Below are positions 9,915-18,464 of a stretch of DNA of 20,765 nt, in pieces. Numbering within the stretch: position 1 is the stretch's first letter; each line of letters begins with the position of its first letter. The stretch comes from Cudoniella acicularis (Eukaryota > Ascomycota > Leotiomycetes > Helotiales > Helotiaceae). The stretch is taken from assembly GCA_013054445.1 (NCBI GenBank), contig JAAMPI010001037.1, positions 1 through 20,765 on the forward strand. The letters run 5' to 3'. The translations under genes were made by a program, and so were the position numbers. The notes beneath the pieces were generated by a model. That model ran no database searches. It was not told the DNA's origin and was given only the letters and a program-made list of their open reading frames with translations.

Positions 9915-10124
9915 AGGCTGCTCCAAAATGGACCTATTCGGCCCCCAATGGATGTGCATATCTAGTAAATCTCGCTTAAATTTGATGCGGACTTCTCGGG
10001 CAGATAGCGCGAATGAGGTTATTCGCGAATTTCACGAACTTTTATAAAATTACCCTCCAATTTAGCCGAGACCATGGGTGGCACGGGCCTATGAGGACCC
10101 AATGGGTCCATTTCGGAGCAGCCT
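9915..10124. mobile_element. Small inverted-repeat element (MITE-like), 210 bp
   Basis: Bases 9915-9934 (AGGCTGCTCCAAAATGGACC) are repeated in inverse at 10105-10124 with one mismatch, and weaker complementarity extends inward (CAATGG / CCATTGGG). The element is non-coding and lies between the G run and copy B of the dispersed repeat, whose edge is 1 bp away. No target-site duplication is obvious. It may therefore be a foldback element inserted at the border of that repeat, or part of one larger composite repeat. Confidence 0.55.
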
Positions 10125-10125
10125 A

Positions 10126-10317
10126 GGGGGGATCCTATTTGATCTCCCTGGGAGCCGATTCGGTCTCCCGAAGACAGTCGTGTAGAGTTGACAACTTTCG
10201 CACCGTAGAACCAAATGGCAAGTAAATCATGATTAGTCACTAGAAGGGAGAGCAGGGGGTGAGGCGAGGGTGAGTAGCGCCTGAGTAGGGCAGTGATGCT
10301 AACTAACTACGTTAGAA
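10126..10317 (-). repeat. Dispersed repeat, copy B (inverted relative to 1947-2164)
   Basis: The minus strand aligns to copy A at 1947-2164, starting at the same TTCTAACG edge and running to GATCCCCCC. It lacks the 24-bp segment near 2009-2032 of copy A. Differences include CpA to TpA changes in this copy (for example TTCTAACGTAG against TTCTAACGCAG) and the reverse in copy A, so both appear to have been hit by RIP-like mutation independently. The short ORF across it (10019-10240) shows no known domain. Confidence 0.75.
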
Positions 10318-10515
10318 GCGAAATAGAAAAAATGTCGTCTGAGACTACCAGAATACTCGTACAACGACGTGTCTTCATAGATTCACAGCAAACTCAGCTA
10401 CAGAAACAGAGTCTCTTAAATGATTTTAAACTGATGACGTCCAAAACCATGTTGCCTAATAACAAAGTCAATTTCACTTCATCTTCTCAGCTTTCCGTTC
10501 AGCTATAAAAACATG
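10318..10515. other. Short gene-free spacer
   Basis: About 200 bp between copy B and the stop of the hydroxylase-like ORF. A plus-strand ORF (10293-10508) starts inside the repeat and has no domain. Presumably this is the 3' flank of the minus-strand gene. Confidence 0.3.
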
Positions 10516-11292
10516 TTAGTAAAAGCATCCCAGCGAAAAATAATACTTTCGAACGTAAAACAACCCTAAGCTCGTTCCAAACATACTATCCATAAATCCA
10601 TACACCCCATAGTTTACCGTCATGTTAACATGATGCTCCTCATGTGCCTCATCGCCGTATACCAGCTTCACCTGATCTCCTGACTGCCGCGCCTCGTGAT
10701 GCTTCGCATGTACCCGCTCGTACACTCCCGGCACATGCCACAATCGATAGATGACATAAAACAACATGTCTCGTAACAACAGAACGACAACTAGATCGCT
10801 CACCACCTCTCTCCACAACGGAAGGCCATACGGTTGAGTAAATGTTCGAGTCAACACCGATTCGCCTTCCCTAGAGGCCACATATGCGACATGCACCATC
10901 GTCGCCACAACGTGATTCCGTAGACTTTGCACCAAAATTTTCCTCGATGTCCCACTGACATACGATGGTCGTATCCACTCCACAAAGAGTCCAAAAATCA
11001 GGTAAACCACTTGTACCGACACGCTCGCCAACACCTCGACGTACCCCGTGGGATATCGATCGATCAACTTGTCGATCCATTGCGATATAAACATCCTGTC
11101 CATAATCACTTCAGAAAAAATTGCCCGTGGGTCAAGAATTGCATTACCAAAAAAAAAACCTTTCGGTAATGTCGTTGTTGCCCTCTGCGGTGGAAATATA
11201 TATATATTCTGCCTGACTGAGGCAGGCGGTACGCTCAGTAATATACCTGTCACCATATCAGCGGGATCCAACACGGCGTCGAAGATATCCAT
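10516..11292 (-). pseudogene. Fatty-acid-hydroxylase-like protein with internal deletion
   Basis: A continuous 258-codon ORF of the fatty acid hydroxylase / sterol desaturase superfamily (membrane-bound di-iron enzymes of the ER). Visible are the FTQPYGLPLW...VSDLVVVLLLRD segment leading to the first histidine box, HAKHH (195-199), HEEHH (217-221), NYGVYG and GFMDSMFGT near the end (232-240). Two things are wrong. The first box reads YRLWH (182-186) where the family has HRxWH. Only 17 residues separate HAKHH from HEEHH, whereas the family usually has about 60 there, with a membrane pair and an HSGY-type His. The deletion is in frame, so the ORF survives, but several iron ligands are missing. 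It is probably inactive. I call it a pseudogene with reserve, since transcription is not excluded. Confidence 0.65.
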
Positions 11293-12254
11293 AAGGTGTT
11301 TGCGGTGAAAACATTACAAATGAGCGATGCTACGTATTCGGAACACCGAACTATGGTGTCTCCGCATTGTCCGTAGGTACAATAACTATACACCAATAAG
11401 CTCATATAGCTTTGACTACAGGAGATGCCGATACAAGCTCAAGATGGGAGGCCTCAGCAGTGCCCCCCTACGATTACGACCTGGCGGCCAATTGAAAAAA
11501 ATACCTCACGACGACATGACTGGCTTCTGCCTAGCTGCGCCGTGGCCTTTCACATACGTAGGGAACATTTTGTGCTTTTAAACAGGAGAGCGAGAAGGGA
11601 GGCCTCCTGGCTAGGATCCTGGATTCAAGAAAGGTTCCCAGAGCAATTTCTAAAAGCTATTTCTAACTTTATCCAGTGATAGATTGAAAGCCGAGAAAGA
11701 GTTGAAGCAGGTCCCTTGGCTTCATCGTCTAGTCCTTTTCTGTGTTTTTTCCACTTTTTATAATATTTCGTAATTTGGGGTAATTACTCTGCAAAATCAT
11801 CAACACTGAAAATAATGCAGCAAAACTAGTATCTGGTTAGTGCGAAAATCTACAAAATGGTAATAGAGGAGGGACGTCTAATAAGGACTATAAAAGGGGC
11901 TGAAAAGGCGAAGACGCAAGTTGAGAAAAGGGTTATGGGTGCTTATAAGGTTTCCCCGTAAGTTAGCGTATCCCCTAAATTCGCGAAAAGGACTTCAAAA
12001 TTTAAACAATTCGCAATTGAGCTAGCGCCTAAATCTTAATATTATTGATTCTTTTGATGGCTTCCTATCTTTTTCTTTATTTTGATTGCAGTAATCACTA
12101 CTATTTATTTTATTGTTTTGAAGTGTTTTTACACGTTTTCGCTTAAACCCCTGGTTATTTAATTTTTCTCAAACCAATTCGAATACCGATTGAAACAGAT
12201 TAAGGTTTATCTAATTAGAAAGCCAATATTTGTCACTAAAAGGTTTAAAAGTTG
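11293..12254. other. Gene-free region
   Basis: Almost 1 kb without a supported gene, between the start of the hydroxylase-like ORF and the end of the HET gene (both on the minus strand). The short plus-strand ORFs (11327-11581, 11425-11679) overlap each other in different frames and have no motif. 11740-12180 is AT-rich. No repeat partner was found by eye. Confidence 0.4.
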
Positions 12255-14791
12255 TTATATAAGATTCACAATCCATCGCGGAATCTGTGCAGGGGTAGCC
12301 TCTAACCCCTCCCACCCTTCAAAAGCAAAATCCCTCACAGGCAAGTCCTCCTCATACCCTTCAACACCATTCAAAACCAACTCTTCCACCATTTTCAAAA
12401 CGTCTCCTCTCTCTTCGCTAAATCTCGATATGAGCGCCGGTATTTTCCCATCAAAACTCACAGTCCCAACTCTCTTAAACAACTTTACATTGCCACTGAG
12501 TCTCGCTTCCGTATGAGACGGCGTCACCAGTAATCCCCTCACAGCCACGATATCCTTCTTGTTACTAAATCCATCGAACCCATGAAAAGCCATAGTAAGA
12601 AGAAAAATGAAATCGTGGCCCTCTTGTACACCCGGAGAAGGATCCCAGTCCAAACGTCCACTTCCTTTATGAAAACGGTCATCACGGTCTTTTGGAGGCG
12701 CCATAAACTCGATAGAAACGTCACGAATTGATGGGGTATGTTCATCATCCCATCGATCAGTACGGACACATAGCGCTTTGTGTGAAGCGTAGGATTCGAA
12801 GCGAAGCTGGCGACTCTTTGTAATTTTTTTTCTTCTCGCTACCCACGATGCGGACTTTGAGGAGAGGCGCTGCAAGTTGCAATGTTGCGCCTGGGCGAAT
12901 AGGACCGAAGGGGTCATTTCTGTGGAGAAGTTCTACTTTGGTGGAGAGCACGAGGGAGATTGGGACGAGTTCTTGACCCCGATTGTTGAGGCCTTGAGGG
13001 GCGATTCGAATGTGAGGGGCAACGAGACCGTTTATTGATGCCCAGGGCCAGGATGGTGCATTGTATGTTGGTGTGATGGAGGCGGTGTCGGATGGAGACC
13101 AGATGAGTTGGTAGACAAGATAGGGTAGCCAAAGTCTAGCAACATATGGATGAGTATTTGACGAAACACCTTGAATTGATAGCGGGAGAATATTAAATAC
13201 TCGGCGGGCAAGTCCTGACACCGCAATAAGCTTATCAGATGTCTTTGTAAGATCTCCGCTAGTATAACTCTTAACCACGGCATCCCAATATCGAGGACGG
13301 TGTCCGCAGTTATGACGGGCGAGGGCTTTGGTTGAAGCTTGCTCGTCACGCTGGTTACATATCGTGATGGAATGTCAATAGGAAAACTCTCAGAGTTACA
13401 AGATGCTGCGCATTCCCAAAACAATTGACCCTGAGCGAAATGGACAATACGTGGGGCAAGCCAGCTCTCTTGTACCACCTGGTAAATATCGAAATCAGTA
13501 ATTTGGTTTTCAAAGAAAGGGAGACTTCGATTTTCCGGAGCTCTCAGCATTATGAAATGATAGTGGTCCTCGATTAAGGCTAAATAAGTGGGAAATGTGT
13601 GAAATATACGTACCCAGCCACGAGTATTGACCGAGGCTCGATCAACGTACGTGTCCCATTTGCGATCGTCGTATAATTGATATAACCCGGCTTGCAGAAA
13701 ATTGTGACCGCCTGGAACCTCTGATATACAAGGCAATGTAGTACTGGTGTTCCTGTCCCTAAATAGACCTTGGCTACCATCGATGGACGCCGTGGCAGAG
13801 ATGTTGAAATATGAATTTGAGTAGACTTCCCACATCGTTCTTGCTTCTTTCTCCCAATCTGCAGTCGAACCTTGGATGATACAGAGACTGTCGATCCAGA
13901 TATAGCGCTGTCCAAGTTGCCTTACGAGTTTGATAGCCTCTTGAAATGTAAGTGGCAGTTGGGAAAATGGCGTGCTTTTCTTCAAGTCAGAAAGAGAATT
14001 CGTCATGAGCTTGAGGATCTCGATTTTGCCCCAGCAATGACTCAGGGTGCAGTATGAAGCGGTATTCTCTAAATCTTTTGACTCTATCAGTGCGATACGG
14101 TCCTGGCCCAAGAGAGATTCTAGATCTAGTAGTCTCGTTGGCATGAACATAGTTTTGTTTCGAATTAAGCAATTGAGATGGCCTTCATCGCATGTTTTGA
14201 TCCAGCCGTGGATCTGTGCAAGGCTTTCAGTGGAACCAGTATTTTTTGGCTTTTGGACATTCCGTTGGTTCCATTCATACGCTACTGCAGCTGTTAGACA
14301 AAATTCTCTTTGGGAAAAGCCACTCTACCTTTAGCATTTTCTAAAGTAACAACAACAGGATCAAGAGCTATTACTTCTTCAACTTGATTGCTGACAGGGT
14401 CGCTAGAGATGTAAGAGTAGAAGAATCTCAACCCGTATATCTTTCATCGGTTAAAAATTCCGTATAATCGTATCGTCCCAGCAGGCCTTGCTCACGAGCC
14501 AGCTGGAGATGGGATATCGAAAGACCACGCAAAACAATTAGAAAAAGTCCACATCCTTTTTTTGGCCGACTCTTCTAACTCAGAAATGCTCCAATGAATG
14601 AAGTATGGTCCAGCTTCTTCTGGATTCAGGACTGGTGCCGCCTCCTCAGCACCGTCAAAGATGTGACGACAAGCTTCACAAAATTCGTGATTCAGCATAA
14701 TAGAAACTTTATCGGGCACACTGTATTGCTCTGCTAAAAGGGCCTGCTTTAGCACGAATGTTGCCAGATTGGCCTTGACGGCAAGCGGCAT
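12255..14791 (-). pseudogene. HET-domain (heterokaryon incompatibility) protein, frameshifted
   Basis: One gene in pieces on the minus strand, starting at ATG 14791. The N-terminal part has the CEACRHIFDG and HWSISELEESA patterns typical of HET proteins. The HET domain follows: PTRLLDLE, SYCTLSHCWG, LPLTFQEAIKLVRQLGQRYI, WIDSLCIIQ, DWEKEARTMWEVYSNSYFNI, GLFRDR, NTRGWV. A 135-bp in-frame intron (13613-13479; GTACGT donor, TACTGAT branch, CAG acceptor) separates NTRGW from VVQESWLAPR. The C-terminal half has the usual DKLIAVSGLA and APSWPWASINGL blocks and ends at TAA 12255-12257. Five single-base frameshifts interrupt it: in a T7 run (14557-14563 on the plus strand), near 14428-14446, near 14300-14308, near 13310-13340, and in a T8 run (12824-12831). 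No in-frame nonsense codon is needed in the composite frame. HET proteins trigger cell death after nonself recognition between hyphae. Its neighbour is a divergent ankyrin gene. Confidence 0.8.
13479..13613 (-). other. Intron of the HET gene
   Basis: A GTACGT donor at 13613, branch-like TACTGAT about 20 nt before the acceptor and CAG at 13481-13479. The length (135 bp) is a multiple of three without stops, so the translated ORF reads through it. Removing it joins the two halves of the NTRGWV/QExWLxPR motif seen in HET proteins, the main argument for the intron. Confidence 0.7.
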
Positions 14792-15498
14792 TATGGCGTC
14801 GTGGCCCGCAGCTTCTGCTCTGATCTCACCTTGAGTTCGGAACCCGGGTGGTCGTTTGAACGAAAAGTGAACCCATACTGGGTTTGGTGTTAAAATATTT
14901 GTGAGGGGTAAGCGAGCTCTCTCTCCGAAGGATGATATTTCACTCTAGGCTGTTAGGGATCCAGCGGGTGCTGCTGCAATGCACCTAGGGGAAACGAAAC
15001 CCAGATCTAAGCAGGCAAGGAGTTTTAAAACGTGAAATAAGGGAGCTGAGTTGGGATCAATAAGGCCCTGGAGTATTGTGAGTTGATTATGTATAAGGGC
15101 GCTTACTGTGTGGGTGAGTGAGTGTACATGAGAGGGGGTGACGCAGGAGGGGTGGACTAGATAGGGGCCAAGCGCCGGGCTGTGTTACAGGGGGTTACAA
15201 GTGTGGTTGAAGCGTGATGTCCCTTGGCAAGCTGGAAATGCTGGCCCATTTTCTACATTCCCAGAACTACTTTCCAACCCCTCGTTTAAGTTTACGCTTG
15301 ATTGGCTAGCTTTTGATGGGGAAATCCGGCGTATGTTTCAGGGATAGTGCATCTATTAATCGTCAGCCTCAACATGCCACCACTTCAATCTCAGATTCTC
15401 GATCACTCTCTTTAAATTACAACCTTTCAATCGCGCCTTTCGATCTATTAGATTTGCTTCTGGCTCGTAATTTCTTGATAGAATAGAACATTTCAATT
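14792..15498. promoter_or_regulatory. Shared divergent promoter region, HET / ankyrin
   Basis: About 700 bp between the start of the HET gene (-) and the start of the ankyrin gene (+), the only place for both promoters. It is G-rich in 15110-15200 and pyrimidine-rich in 15380-15450, just upstream of the ankyrin ATG. No palindromic operator or clear TATA element was recognised. No gene is supported inside. Confidence 0.45.
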
Positions 15499-15533
15499 AT
15501 GACGGACGAAATACAAGAATCATCGCTCGGAAA

Positions 15534-15585
15534 GTCTGTTAATAGCCGTTACTCATTCACACAATAATATCTAACGAATATCCAG
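15534..15585 (+). other. Intron 1 of the ankyrin gene
   Basis: 52 bp, GTCTGT...CTAAC...CCAG. It restores phase exactly (exon 1 ends with two bases of a codon, exon 2 supplies the third) and gives the ankyrin frame an ATG start. The donor is GTNNGT but not the commonest GTATGT. Confidence 0.6.
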
Positions 15586-16922
15586 AATTGAAACAGAAGA
15601 CGAGGACGAAAAATTGCAAAAATTCTTCGACAACTTCGGTTTCACAGGTGATGGAGATATCAATGTCTTGAACAGTTCTGGGGAGTGTCTCCTGGGTAAA
15701 GCACTGGTCGAGACCAAACACGACATCGTGCGGATTTTACTTGACATGGGCGCAGACGTCAATATCCTCAATTCAGACGGGAGTCCCGTAATAGGCAGTT
15801 TCACTTTGGAAACCCCTCCAGAGTTAATTCAGGAAATCATCGACCGCACAGACGCCTCCTTCATCACAACAAACCTGCTGAAGGGCTTAGCATCGCAGGG
15901 CAACGACTTTGCAGTCAAAGCTCTGATAGCCACTGGTATTGATGTTAATGCAATTTCTAAAGGATCTACGGCACTCCATTTGGCTGCTGTATTGGGTAAC
16001 ACATCAACAGTGCTGGTTCTGGTCGAAGCAGGAGCGGACGTTATGATTGCAAATGATAGAACTGCTCTTGAATATGCAATCTGACAAGGGCACGTCGATG
16101 TGGTGAAGGTTCTTTTGGATGCGCCTTCAATAGATTTGAACACAGGTGTGATTTGTGGGAATCAGAATGCTTTAGAGAGGGCCCTTTGGCATTCTCAAAC
16201 CAAGATCGCAGATGAGATTCTTCAAAGGGCTCCCCCTCTCGCTGACAAAATCGATATGGATGGGAACACACCTTTGTCGGTCGCTTTTTCAAGAGACGAT
16301 GTCAAAATTTTCAAGCTGTTACTCTTCTATAGAGCAACTGCGATACCTGCCGGACAGCCACATCTCTTTTTTCGAGCGTGTTATGAAGATAACCTTGCGA
16401 TAGTGGAATTGATGACTCAATTTCGACTCTGGCTTGAATTATTGGACGGCAAATGGTTACCCCGGAGGGATGAGTACGGGAACACAGCTCTTCACGTTGC
16501 CGCTAGAGCTGGTTCGAATCTTGTTCTCCCTTTGCTATTAACCCTCGAAGGACTGGATATTGGTGCCCTCAACTACGAAAATAAGTCCGCTTTAGCACTT
16601 GCCGTGGAAACCACACTTTTAACAACAACCAATATCTTATTACAAGCTGGATGTCCAGTTGACGAACGAAACATTAGGGGGGAAACGCTATTGGAAAGAG
16701 CAATATCGAAGGAAAACGCGTTTTTAGTTCAGATGTTGCTTACTTTCCAAGCTCCGTTAGGGAAAGTGGCAACGGCATTACAGGCGAATAGAGACTCCTG
16801 GATAGACATGCCCCAAGTCGAGTTATTCGAAAGAGCCTCGAAGGATATATTACCTGTTATACGACAGGAATGTTTGCACTTCCCAACCCGATATCTCCCG
16901 CGACCAGCACCGCCTTTGCTCA

Positions 16923-16966
16923 GGCTCGGCTCAGGCTCGGCTCAGGTTCGGTTCAGGTTCGGTTCA
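16923..16966 (+). repeat. 11-bp tandem repeat, four units, inside the ankyrin 3' end
   Basis: Four head-to-tail units of 11 bp: GGCTCGGCTCA twice, then GGTTCGGTTCA twice, followed by a degenerate GTTCAGTTCA. The second pair differs from the first only by C to T changes. Because 11 is not a multiple of three, each unit is read in a different frame, giving a low-complexity Gly/Ser/Arg tail in the translation. A related run lies at 1815-1841. Confidence 0.85.
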
Positions 16967-16992
16967 GTTCAGTTCAAGTCTACTTAGGTCTG

Positions 16993-17243
16993 CCTCTCCA
17001 GGGAAGAAAAAGATGGCCGATATTAGCATCCAACTAAGTGAGAACACTAAAGTTGACCCCAACTTTAACGAAGTATTTAAAACCACGATTTACATTTGAG
17101 ATTAATACAAATAAGCATTACTATACCTGAGAAGCTAATCTGTTATTATCTAAAGTTTTAAAGTGAAATAATTTGTTAGAGTGGAGATACTGTAAGTTCA
17201 GGTGGTGTGCCAATATCGGCCACTTATTTCTTCCCTGGAGAGG
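16993..17243. mobile_element. Inverted-repeat element (MITE-like), 251 bp
   Basis: 16993-17028 (starting CCTCTCCAGGGAAGAA, then GGCCGATATTAGCA) is repeated in inverse at 17208-17243 with few mismatches. Both ends are followed outward by TCTG, and more widely by AGGTCTG on the left (16986-16992) and right (17241-17247, overlapping the repeat end), a possible target-site duplication. The interior is AT-rich with a small palindrome (TAAAGTTG/CAACTTTA near 17048-17067) and has no ORF. It begins right after the stop codon of the ankyrin ORF. Confidence 0.7.
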
Positions 17244-18464
17244 TCTGCTCACCCTATTTACGCGACACGGCGCAGTAAAGACCCATCTCACCAGAAATCA
17301 TGAACTTTTAGCGAGGGGCCCGAAAAGGCCCCTGCCCTAGCCAAGGATCCTAAATATGTTACTTACCACTATAGTATGCCGATAGATACGGCGACTATAA
17401 TTGTAAGACAGGAAATCAGTCTTTGTCTAACAATAATCCAAGGGGACGCTTTCGTCCCCCTGTTTCAAACATAGCCGTCTCCTCTCACCTTTCCTCTCTA
17501 TCTTCCTCTCTATCTTCTCTCTTGTCTCTCTAACCCCTCTCCTATCTAGCAAGAACTTTTTTCTTGTGTTTACTCTAGACATTTGCATCCGCGTATAAAA
17601 GCGAGAATTAGGATTTTTAAGGCAGTCCAGCGACTTGTTTTACCGTCGAAATATCCTTTACTCCATCTTCAAAAGCCACTTAGCAATCCTCAAAAAAAAT
17701 CTCCGTTTTTCTGTTATTCTCTGGCTTATCCGTTTGATTGCATTCAAATAGTAAGGTTCCCGCAAGGCAGAGTTTATTTGGTGAATAGGATACTTTTCAA
17801 TCTTAATCATTTGAGATCCTGCGAATATGGATAAAGCCTCCTCAATGCACCAAGCAACCTCAAAATTTCATAAATTCGTGGCTTCCGGTCAGGAATGGCA
17901 AAGCCAACGCATCCATAGGGTAAAAAAATCAACGTCACAATTGCGTTAGGAATCCGCCTTTTTAAAACACTTAATTGGAATACTAGGAAAAATTGAAGTG
18001 TGCATATTGTAAGAGGTAAACGTGTGTAGGCGGAAGAAGAGTCGACTATTAGGTCGAGAGATTCAAATATATAGAATAATAATATGATTTTGACTTAAAG
18101 ACTTATCTATCTACAAAGGAGTGAGTGGATTATATATACTACGAGTGTAGTAACTAGAAGCTTCTATAGCTTATAAATCAAAGCTTATAAATCAAAGAAT
18201 AACCTAGAAGATTCTACTAAGGTTTAAACCTGAAGCTTAGAATAGTGCTTATTACCTAATAATACAACACATATATACAGGCATAAGATCTTGCATACTA
18301 TCCATCCATCCAGTCTGGCTATTTGAGTTCGAATTCTCTGTATTTTCATAATCGCAAACGGCGCGATACCAAAATTATCGTCAATGAATGACAGATCACA
18401 TACCCCTGTTTCTCACATGTTGTCATGTTTACACAAAAACCAATTCAGTCTCTGTTCCAACACC
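17244..18464. other. Gene-poor region with hairpins and polypyrimidine tract
   Basis: No gene is supported. Two strong short hairpins occur: 17314-17320 with 17327-17333 (AGGGGCC, CGAAAA loop), and 17442-17448 with 17453-17459 (GGGGACG, CTTT loop). A CT-rich tract covers about 17479-17560 (CTCTCTATCTTC units). 17600-18300 is AT-rich. The order hairpins, CT tract, GTATAAAAG (near 17593) would fit a decayed LTR, but I could not place LTR ends, so this stays open. Confidence 0.4.
18168..18195 (+). repeat. 14-bp direct repeat, two units
   Basis: AGCTTATAAATCAA occurs twice without spacer (18168-18181 and 18182-18195) within AT-rich, gene-free DNA. Confidence 0.8.

Larger units (their letters stand above)
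15499..16987 (+). pseudogene. Ankyrin-repeat protein, interrupted by one TGA
   Basis: I place the start at ATG 15499, not at the later TTG-opened frame. Exon 1 is 15499-15533. A 52-bp intron (15534-15585; GTCTGT donor, CTAAC branch at 15571-15575, CCAG acceptor) follows, and exon 2 begins at 15586 in matching phase, giving MTDEIQESSLGK then IETEDEDEK. The rest is built of ankyrin repeats, for example HDIVRILLDMGADVN, GSTALHLAAVLGNTSTVLVL with VEAGADV, GHVDVVKVLLD, DGNTPLSVAF, YGNTALHVAARAG and TNILLQAGCPVDE. A TGA at 16082-16084 sits inside a repeat, before QGHVDVV, and homology continues in frame. CGA or TGG is the likely original codon. The last 25 or so codons are encoded by an 11-bp tandem repeat, so the natural C-terminus has probably been replaced. 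Ankyrin proteins mediate protein contacts; its specific role is unknown. Head-to-head with the HET gene. Confidence 0.75.

Noticed and set aside
11327..11679. Two overlapping plus-strand ORFs upstream of the hydroxylase-like gene
   Set aside because: Different frames over the same bases, no motif, no convincing start context.
13479..13613. Coding sequence across the HET intron
   Set aside because: It is open in frame but separates NTRGW from VQESWLAPR, which are contiguous in HET proteins, and has good splice signals.
15614..16084. Start of the ankyrin gene at 15614
   Set aside because: The codon there is TTG. An upstream ATG at 15499 joins in phase through a 52-bp intron with branch point and acceptor.
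18319..18335. tRNA B-box-like GAGTTCGAATTCTC
   Set aside because: No A box, acceptor stem or cloverleaf arms can be built around it. A similar GGTTCGAATC at 16510 is inside the ankyrin coding sequence.
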